This document shows positions 14,322 through 21,107 of a stretch of DNA of 21,107 nt, piece by piece. Below the pieces are notes generated by a model. That model had not been told where the DNA came from, searched no databases, and was given only the letters and a program-made list of their open reading frames with translations. Where the stretch lies: assembly GCA_017984655.1 (NCBI GenBank), contig JAGNZB010000009.1, positions 1 through 21,107 of the forward strand, in the 5' to 3' direction. The DNA is from Candidatus Altimarinota bacterium. GTDB taxonomy: Bacteria > Patescibacteriota > Gracilibacteria > RBG-16-42-10. The first letter of the stretch is position 1; each line of letters opens with the position of its first letter. A program made the position numbers and the translations under genes.

Positions 14322-16905
14322 TCAACTGGACTTTCAAGAATGCGCTAACCTAGTCGCTACCGATTTGGTTCGTGGCCTATCACCAGCAGAAGCTTCTTTG
14401 CGCTTGGAAAAGTATGGCAGAAACGAAATGCAAGCTGCAAAAAAGACCAGCATATTCAAGCTTTTTCTTGAACAACTGATCAATCCAATTGTGATCATTC
14501 TCCTGATCGCGGTTGGGATCGCCTCTTTTACTGGGAAATTGTTTGAGGCTACGTTGATCGGATCAATCGTGCTCTTCATGGCGATCATTGGTGTATTTTT
14601 GGAAAAGCGCGCAGGTGATGCTGTTGCAAAACTCAAAAATCTGACAGTATTCCAAAGCACCGTCATTCGTGACAATCAGCAGTTCCATATCGAAGCAGCA
14701 GAAATAGTACCAGGTGATATCGTCCATTTAGTGGAAGGTGAGCGAGTACCTGCCGACTGCCGCGTATTTGTCGCCAATGAGTTGGAAATAGACGAATCTC
14801 TCCTCACTGGTGAATCACTCTCTGTCAGTAAAAATAATGAAGTGATCACTAAAACTCTCCAGCTTGGTGACCAAACCAACATGCTCTTTGCCGGCACCTT
14901 TGTGTTGCAGGGCAATGTCAAAGCGATCGTGGTCAAAACAGCAAGCACTACGGAGCTCGGACAGATCGCTGAAAAATTGGCTGAAAGTGAAGCGAAGGAA
15001 ACACCACTTCAACTCCAGCTCAAGAAGCTCAGCAAGCTCTTATTTGTCAGTACTATCATCGTATGCGTACTGATCTTGTTGCTGGCATATCTCCGCGGGG
15101 AGACTTTTATTGATGGACTGCTCCAGAGTCTCTCTTTGGCAATCGCCTTCATTCCTGAAGGCCTGACTGCAGTGATGACTGTGGTGCTGGGACTGGGAGT
15201 CAAAGAAATGGTCACTAAACAAGTAATCATCAAGCGACTTTTGGCCGCTGAAGGATTGGGGTCAGTCTCAGTGTTGGCAACCGACAAAACCGGTACGATC
15301 ACCACCGGCAAAATGACCGTAGAAAAGCTCTGGGTATTTGACCAATTCATCAACAGCAAGAACTTTTCCCCCCACAATCAACTAGAAAACCTGATGGTGG
15401 ATGTGATCCGCTACTGCAACAATGGCAAGGGTGCTACTGAGCAAGCACTGATCCAGTTTCTTGATGGCATTGGCGTCACCTTTGAGCTGGAAGGACGTTC
15501 CAAAGAGCACCGCTTCTCTAGCGATATCAAACGAATGAGCGTGATCAAAGAAATCGAAAAACAATACTTTAGTTATTCCAAAGGTGCTCCCGATGTCTTG
15601 ATCCCGCTCTGTAGTCACTATGTTGATCACAGCACAGACGAAATCAAGCCACTGGATGAGACATTGATCCGTGTGTTTCTCCAAAAAGTAGAAGAGATCG
15701 CTAGTGAAGGCTACCGAGTCCTTTGTCTAGCTTACAACCAGCTTGATACTACGGTCGACATCAATGATCGTGATCAGATCGAAAAGAATTCTGTTTTCCT
15801 CGGCCTGATTGCCTTGATGGATCCCTTGCGTCCCGAAGTCAAAGACACGATCAAAAAGCTCAAGCAAGCCGGTATCTTGCCAGTAATGATCACAGGTGAC
15901 CATCCCGCAATCGCCCGCACGATTGCTCTCCAGGCAGGTATCTATACGGACACCATCACTGCCCGCGTGCTGACAGGTACAGATCTCGACCAGTACTTCG
16001 CTGGTGAGAGTACTACCATTACCAAAACTGATGTAATTACCTGTAGTGTCTTTGCCCGAGTCACTCCATATCACAAGAACCTTTTGATTGAGTTGTTCAA
16101 ACAAGAAGGGAAACTAATCGCGATGGCGGGAGACGGGATCAATGATGCGATCGCCGTCAGTCGTGCCAATATCGGGATTGCGGTGGCCAATGCTACGGAC
16201 ATTATCAAAGAAGCCGCTGATGTCGTGATTACTGGTTCTTATGATGCTCTCGCCAATGCCGTAGAAGTAGGAAGACTGATCATGACTCGGACCAGACTCT
16301 ATTTGCACTATTTACTCAGTGGCAACTTATGCCAGGTCGGCGTGTTTGTGTTGGCTCTCATTTTCAACCTCCCCTTCCCGCTGACTGCTGTCAGTTTGTT
16401 GATCATCAATCTCCTCACTGACGCAGCACCAGCAATGGCCATGGCAGTAGAGCGAGGCAATGCTTCAGTGATGCAGGTACCTCCAAAACCTGCTCGCGAA
16501 GGGATCTTGAACAAACCAATCTATACCAGTATTGCCATCCAAGGCCTGGTCTCAAGCATGTTCCTCTTTGTGGTCTTCTATCTCACGCTACCCGAGGGAC
16601 TGCTCTATGCCCAGACAGCGACATTTACAGCCTATATTTTCCAAAAGTTATTACGGGGATTCACAGCACGCAGTCTCACAGACTCTGTCTTCACCTACGG
16701 CTTCTTCACCAACCAGCTGATGCTTTGGTCGATCGTCAGTGGCTTTGTGATCTGGTACTGTCTGGTCTATGTCTTCCATGAGACATTTCAAATGGTAGCC
16801 CTCCCAGCCAATACCCTCTTGATCATTGCCAGCAGTGCCCTGATCCCACCTGTCACAGAAGAGCTCTTCAAATACTTCTCCAGACGCCAGCGCCTACAGA
16901 AATAG
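14308..16905 (+). CDS. P2-type cation-transporting ATPase (probably Ca2+)
   Basis: This 865-aa membrane pump is of the SERCA/PMCA type. Order: cation ATPase N-terminal domain (1-60); actuator domain with T-G-E-S (167-170); phosphorylation Asp326 in D-K-T-G-T; nucleotide domain with R-F-S-S-D-I-K-R-M-S and K-G-A-P-D (425-429); T-G-D-H-P; hinge G-D-G-I-N-D (608-613). Ion-site residues: P-E-G-L in M4 (Glu284), Asn673 and Gln676 in M5, and Asn701, Thr704 and Asp705 in M6. Gln676 occupies the position of SERCA Glu771. This fits a pump with one Ca2+ site, as in PMCA, but Mn2+ or another ion is not excluded. The hinge reads N-D-A-I-A-V instead of the usual N-D-A-P-A-L. Length and about 10 helices are normal for the family. 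It diverges from the lipoprotein gene. Confidence 0.92.
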   Translation: MKDYYQLDFQECANLVATDLVRGLSPAEASLRLEKYGRNEMQAAKKTSIFKLFLEQLINPIVIILLIAVGIASFTGKLFEATLIGSIVLFMAIIGVFLEKRAGDAVAKLKNLTVFQSTVIRDNQQFHIEAAEIVPGDIVHLVEGERVPADCRVFVANELEIDESLLTGESLSVSKNNEVITKTLQLGDQTNMLFAGTFVLQGNVKAIVVKTASTTELGQIAEKLAESEAKETPLQLQLKKLSKLLFVSTIIVCVLILLLAYLRGETFIDGLLQSLSLAIAFIPEGLTAVMTVVLGLGVKEMVTKQVIIKRLLAAEGLGSVSVLATDKTGTITTGKMTVEKLWVFDQFINSKNFSPHNQLENLMVDVIRYCNNGKGATEQALIQFLDGIGVTFELEGRSKEHRFSSDIKRMSVIKEIEKQYFSYSKGAPDVLIPLCSHYVDHSTDEIKPLDETLIRVFLQKVEEIASEGYRVLCLAYNQLDTTVDINDRDQIEKNSVFLGLIALMDPLRPEVKDTIKKLKQAGILPVMITGDHPAIARTIALQAGIYTDTITARVLTGTDLDQYFAGESTTITKTDVITCSVFARVTPYHKNLLIELFKQEGKLIAMAGDGINDAIAVSRANIGIAVANATDIIKEAADVVITGSYDALANAVEVGRLIMTRTRLYLHYLLSGNLCQVGVFVLALIFNLPFPLTAVSLLIINLLTDAAPAMAMAVERGNASVMQVPPKPAREGILNKPIYTSIAIQGLVSSMFLFVVFYLTLPEGLLYAQTATFTAYIFQKLLRGFTARSLTDSVFTYGFFTNQLMLWSIVSGFVIWYCLVYVFHETFQMVALPANTLLIIASSALIPPVTEELFKYFSRRQRLQK

Positions 16906-16928
16906 ATTGATTGTATTTTTGCACCCAT

Positions 16929-17303
16929 CTACAGACTAAAAAACGTAATTTTGAATCCCTCAGGATCTTTGATACAAAATGATCGATCCCCCCAACTATT
17001 ATTTCTCAGTGGATGTTCGATAAAGTCGACATCCTTAAGCTTTTCCCAAAGCTGATCCACATCAGCCACACGCAAAGACACTGCACAACCTTGTACAGGT
17101 GCATACTGGTCGGGAGACAATAATTCAATAATCGCGACACCAGTAGAGAACATCACGCCTTTATTATCAGGCCCATCATCCCACTGCTTCACAATCGGAA
17201 ATTGCAGAACGTCACGATAGAACTCTTTTACCAAACCAAAATTGGCCGGATATAATTTTAACCTAAATTCACTTGTCTTCGTCAAAAAGGATTCTTCAGG
17301 CAT
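16929..17303 (-). CDS. VOC family (glyoxalase/bleomycin-resistance fold) protein
   Basis: This 124-aa single-domain cytosolic protein has two beta-alpha-beta-beta-beta units. The first contains L-V-K-E-F-Y-R-D-V-L-Q-F-P-I-V and the second V-A-D-V-D-Q-L-W-E-K-L. It ends with W-G-D-R-S-F-C-I-K-D-P-E-G-F-K-I-T-F, the classical D-P-x-G-x-x-x-x-F closing motif. Reaction and ligand are unknown; members include glyoxalases, dioxygenases and antibiotic-binding proteins. The conserved Glu of the last strand is not obvious, which may mean metal-independent binding. The ATG at 17303 lies about 20 nt from a predicted start of transcription. The 3' end is convergent with the ATPase gene. Confidence 0.85.
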   Translation of the reverse strand: MPEESFLTKTSEFRLKLYPANFGLVKEFYRDVLQFPIVKQWDDGPDNKGVMFSTGVAIIELLSPDQYAPVQGCAVSLRVADVDQLWEKLKDVDFIEHPLRNNSWGDRSFCIKDPEGFKITFFSL

Positions 17304-17329
17304 ACAATTCTTTAAAAATCTTCCCGGAT

Positions 17330-17338
17330 ACTATAGCA
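17330..17338 (-). promoter_or_regulatory. Extended -10 of the VOC gene
   Basis: TGC-TATAGT on the minus strand is an extended -10; the -35 is weak (GTGGTC). The predicted leader is about 20 nt with no Shine-Dalgarno. Confidence 0.35.
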
Positions 17339-17361
17339 GCTGCAAAAAAACTGACCACGAA

Positions 17362-17389
17362 TTGACAGCAAAAAACCACCTGCTACTAT
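17362..17389 (+). promoter_or_regulatory. Near-consensus sigma70 promoter of the 63-aa ORF
   Basis: A perfect TTGACA (17362-17367), a 16-base spacer and TACTAT (17384-17389) with an upstream TG (extended -10). It is the strongest -35 in the window. The predicted start near 17396 lies about 17 nt before the ATG at 17413. Confidence 0.6.
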
Positions 17390-17412
17390 CGGCACACACT
17401 AAAAAAGTTTCG

Positions 17413-17604
17413 ATGTTGAGAATGCTAGATGATGGGAATCAGGATGAAACAGTAATTGAGCTAAGGGAACCTAAAGCTCCTGCAACTGCCACCAAAACAA
17501 TTCATCTCACACATGAGCAGCTCCGGAATGTGCTGGTCGGAACAGATCAGATCGTCTTTCCCAATGGTCATGTTTTCGCTCGTCGAGATCCCGAACAGCG
17601 TTAG
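17413..17604 (+). CDS. Small protein of 63 aa, function unknown
   Basis: I do not recognise it. The frame is open further upstream, but that part overlaps the VOC gene on the other strand and would precede the promoter. The ATG at 17413 (or 17422) sits about 17 (or 26) nt after the predicted transcription start, like other genes here. The product is polar: an acidic D-D-G-N-Q-D-E-T start, an Ala/Pro/Thr linker, then I-H-L-T-H-E-Q-L-R-N-V-L and D-Q-I-V-F-P-N-G-H-V-F, which looks like a helix plus a beta hairpin. It has no cysteine, signal or membrane segment. A 9-bp hairpin lies 25 bases after the stop. The promoter is the main support for calling it. Confidence 0.5.
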   Translation: MLRMLDDGNQDETVIELREPKAPATATKTIHLTHEQLRNVLVGTDQIVFPNGHVFARRDPEQR

Positions 17605-17629
17605 ATAATCCGTCAGTCTCAAACACGCT

Positions 17630-17657
17630 CTACCATCAATATTACTGCTGATGGTAG
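17630..17657. repeat. 9-bp hairpin after the 63-aa ORF
   Basis: CTACCATCA (17630-17638) and TGATGGTAG (17649-17657) pair perfectly around a 10-base loop. It is followed by CTTAGTTGTG, not a T tract, so it is at best a Rho-type or processing signal at the 3' end of the small transcript. Arms starting CTACCA and ending TGGTAG with a 10-base loop also occur in the hairpin at 10935-10960. Confidence 0.5.
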
Positions 17658-17703
17658 CTTAGTTGTGCCTCCATACACACCAGAGTGAGGGTCTACATAC
17701 TCC

Positions 17704-17731
17704 TTGTAAGTTATCAACGAACGCTTATACT
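17704..17731 (+). promoter_or_regulatory. Predicted promoter of the 17765 lipoprotein gene
   Basis: TTGTAA (17704-17709), a 16-base spacer and TATACT (17726-17731). The predicted leader is about 27 nt with no Shine-Dalgarno. Confidence 0.45.
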
Positions 17732-17764
17732 GGTGCAGTAGTTTCTCATATATTACCAATATTT

Positions 17765-18529
17765 ATGAAAAAATTCCTTGTCGGTTTGACACTCTTATGC
17801 ACAGCATGCGGATCAGTACCACCGCCAGCGCCATCACCAACACCGACAAGTACTAGCAGCATTGATCCCCGATGCTTGATGTCTCCAGAGGCAAGACCTC
17901 GACCTGAAGAAGGTATCATCTGTCCAGGTGCGACTACTCCAGAGAGTGTAACACCATCACCATCAAGCACACCGACACCAACGACACCAGCAGATCCTTC
18001 AAGCCTACCAACAGCAACGCCATCACCAAGAGCAGCAATCACCTCAAGTGACATCGCATGTTTGAGTGGTCGCTGGCACCAGGGTGCTAGTGAATTGCTC
18101 TTCCAGTACTTGCAGTCTCTCCCAGCGACGCCAATCCTAGTCGCACCAGGTAGCAGTGTAGACTACAACTTCACACGTACTGGCAATAGCGGCACATTCA
18201 CCCAGACATTCAACAATGTCGTCCTGCAGACATCAAAAGCCAGTACCATGAGTCGCAATGGACGAGATGATTATGAATTCACCTTCAACGGTACAGCATC
18301 AGGTTCTTTCCAAAAAAATGATGATGGCAAAATTTATTTCTTTGATGTCCGACCAGAAGGTACAACACTCAGTATCAAGGTCAATGGAGAGGAGATGCTA
18401 TCCGACCCTAATCTCAGTGGCGATATGCTCCCAGTCTATGCGACTGAAGTCGGTGTTCGCTGTGGTACCAACCTGGAAATGACCTACCAGATTCCTGGCC
18501 GCCCAGTCACTCTTTATCTCGATCGCTAG
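17765..18529 (+). CDS. Lipoprotein with Pro/Thr/Ser linker and C-terminal beta domain
   Basis: The protein has 254 aa from the ATG at 17765. The frame extends upstream to 17663, but only this ATG directly precedes a signal peptide and follows the promoter. The signal peptide is M-K-K-F-L-V-G-L-T-L-L-C-T-A-Cys15, a lipobox-like end. Residues 16-95 are a Pro/Thr/Ser-rich low-complexity spacer broken by a short segment with two cysteines. Residues 100-254 look like an all-beta domain (C-L-S-G-R-W near the start, many alternating strands, D-Y-E-F-T-F-N-G-T-A-S-G-S-F), possibly lipocalin-like, closing with V-R-C-G-T-N-L. The likely site is the outer face of the membrane with the domain held away on the spacer. 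Function is unknown. Confidence 0.75.
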   Translation: MKKFLVGLTLLCTACGSVPPPAPSPTPTSTSSIDPRCLMSPEARPRPEEGIICPGATTPESVTPSPSSTPTPTTPADPSSLPTATPSPRAAITSSDIACLSGRWHQGASELLFQYLQSLPATPILVAPGSSVDYNFTRTGNSGTFTQTFNNVVLQTSKASTMSRNGRDDYEFTFNGTASGSFQKNDDGKIYFFDVRPEGTTLSIKVNGEEMLSDPNLSGDMLPVYATEVGVRCGTNLEMTYQIPGRPVTLYLDR

Positions 18530-18579
18530 ACACCAAACTTTTGAGCAAGATAAACTATTTGTTTTCTTAACCAAAAACC

Positions 18580-19161
18580 ATGTCAAAAACCGCTAGCGTT
18601 GGCACCAAAAAGCCTTTGTCACCAAGGGAACAAAAAGATCTCTTGGAACTATTGAAAGCTCGCTTTGAAGAGAATATGAAACGCCACAAAGATCTGACAT
18701 GGGCTCAGGTACAAATAAAATTGGAAGCTGCTCCCAAAAAACTGTGGTCACTGAGTGAGATGGAAAGAACTGGTGGTGAACCAGATGTGGTCGATCATGA
18801 CAAGCATACTAACGAATATATTTTCTTTGATTGCTCTGAAGAGAGTCCCAAGGGACGTCGCAGTCTTTGTTATGACCGCATCGCCTGGGAAGCTAGAAAA
18901 GAGCACAGGCCAGCTAACGATGCGATCAGTATGGCAACAGCTATGGGCATTGAGATTTTGTCAGAAGCAGACTATCGCGAACTGCAGCAGCTCGGACACT
19001 TCGACACCAAGACCTCCAGCTGGATAGCGACACCAACCACGATTAGAAAACTAGGCGGAGCCATCTTTGCCGATCGCCGCTACGACACCATCTTCGTCTA
19101 TCACAACGGAGCAGAGTCTTACTACGCCGCGAGAGGATTTCGAGGCTCGCTCAGAGTCTAA
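18580..19161 (+). CDS. DUF4256 family protein
   Basis: This 193-aa soluble protein closely matches DUF4256 as I know it. It has L-L-E-L-L-K-A-R-F-E-x-N-M-x-R-H-K near the start, E-M-E-R-T-G-G-E-P-D-V-V, then C-S-E-E-S-P-K-G-R-R-S-L-C-Y-D-R. Later come A-M-G-I-E-I-L and D-T-K-T-S-S-W, and the C-terminus is G-A-E-S-Y-Y-A-A-R-G-F-R-G-S-L-R-V. Conservation runs the whole length, so the gene is intact. The biochemical function is not known. The family is most familiar from Firmicutes and Bacteroidetes, so its high conservation here suggests transfer. TAAACT at 18551-18556 could be its -10, leaving a leader of about 17 nt. It is convergent with the P-loop gene, 15 bases away. Confidence 0.9.
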   Translation: MSKTASVGTKKPLSPREQKDLLELLKARFEENMKRHKDLTWAQVQIKLEAAPKKLWSLSEMERTGGEPDVVDHDKHTNEYIFFDCSEESPKGRRSLCYDRIAWEARKEHRPANDAISMATAMGIEILSEADYRELQQLGHFDTKTSSWIATPTTIRKLGGAIFADRRYDTIFVYHNGAESYYAARGFRGSLRV

Positions 19162-19176
19162 AACATCCAGACTACA

Positions 19177-19704
19177 TCAACTTTGCTGAATCCATTTTAT
19201 AGCTTCAGCGCACACCTGAGCAGGTGCGAGTTTGCTTGTATCTACGACAAAAAACTGATGCTTCTTACTGTCGGTGCTCAGCAAAGAGGAAGTATAAATA
19301 CTATTTTGTACAAAATCCTCAACTGACTTTCTAGTAGTTCTCAGCAATTCCAGCACTGCTGATTCTGAACTATATCTCTGCAACAACCGTGATGCTAAAT
19401 GCTCTTTGTCTACATGCAAGAGACAAACAACAGGATGCACACCTAGGCTTTTACTAAAATCAATAATTTCATCAGGTTTCACAAATCCGCAAATAATCGT
19501 GGAGACCTTTTTGTCTAGATTTTGTTTGGAAAGAGTAAGCCAGTAAAGAAGTTCTGACTGACGCCATTCGATATCAACATTCGCAGGCACACCGCGCTCA
19601 TCAAAATCATGAATTTCAAAATCTGTGGGCAACCCCTTCTCGAGCAAAGGAACTAATGTGCTTTTGCCAACCCCACAAGCACCAATAATAAAGAATATTT
19701 GCAT
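19177..19704 (-). CDS. P-loop kinase-like ATP-binding protein
   Basis: This 175-aa cytosolic protein opens with a beta strand and Walker A motif G-A-C-G-V-G-K-S-T (8-16). This is followed by an E-I-H-D-F-D-E-R-G segment (about 30-38) that can supply an acidic substrate or Mg2+ residue, as in shikimate- and gluconate-kinase-type folds. A later R-L-L-Q-R-Y motif (about 125-130) resembles the lid arginines of small kinases. The substrate is not evident. It starts 4 bases after the stop of the SLH peptidase gene on the same strand, so the two are probably one transcript, although a surface peptidase and a cytosolic kinase have no obvious shared role. The stop is TGA. Confidence 0.75.
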   Translation of the reverse strand: MQIFFIIGACGVGKSTLVPLLEKGLPTDFEIHDFDERGVPANVDIEWRQSELLYWLTLSKQNLDKKVSTIICGFVKPDEIIDFSKSLGVHPVVCLLHVDKEHLASRLLQRYSSESAVLELLRTTRKSVEDFVQNSIYTSSLLSTDSKKHQFFVVDTSKLAPAQVCAEAIKWIQQS

Positions 19705-19708
19705 ACTA

Positions 19709-21107
19709 CTAATTCAAGGCTGAACAACTAGTCGAAGCTTCACTGTCATAGGTTTTCCCGACAGCCATGGTTGGAGAGAGACAAAAATCAGCAAAATCAC
19801 GCCAGAATCGTTCACCAATCTCGGGCACAAATGCCTGCTCCAAATCAATCAAGATCTGTCCACTAAATGAGGTCCAATTGGCATGTGGTGTACCAGTGCT
19901 ATCAATGCGAGTGCGCAGTGCATCACGCTCTTCTTTGCGACGGAAACGGCCAATAATACGCTGCACCATATTGGGGCCATACAGCTGCTCAATTCGCTGC
20001 CAGAAACAGTCACCAGTATTGTACATCTTAATACTATCATTGGAGAGATAGTCATAACCTGTCAACTGCCCATTTATCTCATATCCTCCTTGGTGACAAA
20101 CCATATAATGTGACTCACCGCTATCTTGTGCATAATTCGCCAACCCTTCATCAATGAATGAACTGAGCCCAAGTGTCCAATTAAACCGATGAATGAGTTC
20201 ATGATCGCCTTCCACGGTATCCCAAGCTGTAGTTGGCAAATAACCTGTCCGTGATCCCTCAAGCTGAATCGATTCAAGATACTCCTCACGAGTGCCAGCA
20301 TTCCAAGTCAGAATATAGCCATCCTCTTCCGGTCCACAACAGGATCCAGAAGCGAAGTGATTCAATTCAAACTCCTGAATAATGCTATTTGGCAGAGCAT
20401 AAGGTTCGAAGCCTAAGACGCTACGAATACCAGCATAGGCCAAGCGAAGCTGATAGAGCCGAATGCGACCATACTCCTCCGCATTGGGGCTAGCATCAGG
20501 TAAAATTACCTGAAAGCGCTCACTTTTGAGCACCAGCTTCCCACTAACAACCCGTCGCTCATAGCCAGGAATCTCAAGCGCTCGTGCTCGCACACGCCAA
20601 TCAACACCAATACAGCTCTCAGGACGACAATCAGCACCCAGCGTAGTTGGAGAGGTAGGAGAAGCTGAAGATGGAGCTGAAGATGGAGCTGAAGCAGAAG
20701 GTGCAGCAGTAATGTCAGAAACTGAATCATCATCTGCATCATTCACACGCTCATCATCTTCATCCAAGGGATAGAGATCATCATCGTGATCATATGCATA
20801 CTCACTAAGCTTGACGATCAGTTTACTCATCTCAGCACGGGAGAGATCAGCCTGAGGTCGAAATTGGTTACTGCTATCACCAATCAATTGCATCTGGACT
20901 GCTTGTGACACAAAAGGAGCATACCAAGTATTGTTGTCTACATCAGAAAATGAGGTACCACGGTCTCTGACTGAGATAGCATATACACCAAGCAAAATCT
21001 TCAGTGCTTCAGCTCTAGTCACACGATAGTCAGGAAGAAAGACTCTTCCCTGAGCACAATTTGCTGCCTGCCCCTGTACAGCATTGGTTTGAGCCAAGGT
21101 ATTGATA
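19709..21107 (-). CDS. SLH-domain surface metallopeptidase (5' end outside window)
   Basis: The frame stays open to the right edge, so the true start and signal peptide are missing; a TTG at 21097 is only a chance start. Residue numbers count from that TTG. Two SLH motifs are visible: F-L-P-D-Y-R-V-T-R-A-E-A (20-31), and F-S-D-V (50-53) followed by F-R-P-Q-A-D-L-S-R-A-E-M (79-90). These would anchor it to cell-wall polymer or an S-layer. An Asp/Glu-rich stretch (103-128) and a Ser/Ala/Pro linker (131-152) follow. The catalytic domain has H-E-L-I-H (299-303) and Glu317 in F-I-D-E-G-L-A-N-Y, a gluzincin zinc site with 13 residues between, as in peptidase MA-like families. Several cysteines (157, 162, 253, 254) may form disulfides. 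Its substrate is unknown. Confidence 0.82.
   Translation of the reverse strand, partial: INTLAQTNAVQGQAANCAQGRVFLPDYRVTRAEALKILLGVYAISVRDRGTSFSDVDNNTWYAPFVSQAVQMQLIGDSSNQFRPQADLSRAEMSKLIVKLSEYAYDHDDDLYPLDEDDERVNDADDDSVSDITAAPSASAPSSAPSSASPTSPTTLGADCRPESCIGVDWRVRARALEIPGYERRVVSGKLVLKSERFQVILPDASPNAEEYGRIRLYQLRLAYAGIRSVLGFEPYALPNSIIQEFELNHFASGSCCGPEEDGYILTWNAGTREEYLESIQLEGSRTGYLPTTAWDTVEGDHELIHRFNWTLGLSSFIDEGLANYAQDSGESHYMVCHQGGYEINGQLTGYDYLSNDSIKMYNTGDCFWQRIEQLYGPNMVQRIIGRFRRKEERDALRTRIDSTGTPHANWTSFSGQILIDLEQAFVPEIGERFWRDFADFCLSPTMAVGKTYDSEASTSCSALN
20663..20694. repeat. 12-base tandem repeat in the SLH protein linker
   Basis: AGCTGAAGATGG occurs at 20663-20674 and 20675-20686, followed by a partial third copy to 20694. 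It encodes the Ser/Ala/Pro linker on the minus strand. Being in phase with codons, copy-number change would alter linker length without a frameshift. Confidence 0.7.

Noticed and set aside
17242..17412. N-terminal extension of the 63-aa ORF
   Set aside because: It overlaps the well-supported VOC gene on the opposite strand and lies mostly upstream of the predicted promoter and transcript start.
21095..21097. TTG as the start of the SLH peptidase
   Set aside because: The frame continues to the window edge, no signal peptide follows the TTG, and SLH proteins must be exported, so the real start is outside.
1..21107. Genetic code 25 (TGA as glycine)
   Set aside because: Long conserved genes such as tyrS and the ATPase contain no in-frame TGA, and three genes end in TGA at family-appropriate positions.

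Overview
The window reads as a compact bacterial chromosome segment, most likely from a Patescibacteria/CPR lineage that uses the standard code. Evidence for CPR is inferential: two large Cys-rich proteins belong to a family I know mainly from CPR genomes (often mis-labelled 'CaiB/BaiF'), there is a six-helix half-size MFS protein, intergenic gaps are all under about 210 bases, and Shine-Dalgarno sites are nearly absent. TGA is used as a stop (3 of 23 genes; TAG 14, TAA 6), and no long gene needs TGA as a sense codon, so code 25 of Gracilibacteria/Absconditabacteria does not apply. No rRNA, tRNA, CRISPR array, IS element or phage gene was found.

Layout. 1-2523: a TfoX-N domain protein (-), a half-MFS protein (+) and a full MFS exporter (-). 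2678-3220: an isochorismatase-fold protein lacking the family cysteine (+). 3225-10178: an all-minus block in which two paralogous Cys-rich proteins (A at 3225-4859, B at 8529-10178) flank an MTH1-like Nudix hydrolase, an Imm5-like protein preceded by a secreted protein, and tyrosyl-tRNA synthetase. 10253-11219: a RibD/DHFR-fold reductase and a small membrane protein (-), separated by a large imperfect hairpin. 11413-12835: three unrecognised helical proteins (+). 12899-16905: a lipoprotein (-) divergent from a P2-type cation ATPase (+). 16929-19161: a VOC protein (-), a 63-aa ORF behind a near-consensus promoter, a Thr/Pro-linker lipoprotein and a DUF4256 protein (+). 19177-21107: a P-loop kinase-like protein and, running off the right edge, an SLH-domain metallopeptidase (-).

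Functionally this is mostly a set of independent accessory genes rather than one pathway: transport (two MFS proteins, ATPase), nucleotide and small-molecule housekeeping (Nudix, RibD-like, VOC, isochorismatase fold), translation (TyrRS) and cell-surface proteins (SLH peptidase, lipoproteins, secreted protein). Many genes have their own sigma70-like promoter, with predicted transcript leaders of only about 0-30 nt and no Shine-Dalgarno.

The most unusual signal is in the two Cys-rich paralogues. Their cysteines fall in a strict 3-residue register built from nonapeptide repeats (x-x-N-C-Y-x-C-x-N), predicting a cysteine-lined beta-solenoid capped by zinc-ribbon modules. All functional statements come from reading the sequence and from remembered family motifs; no search was run.
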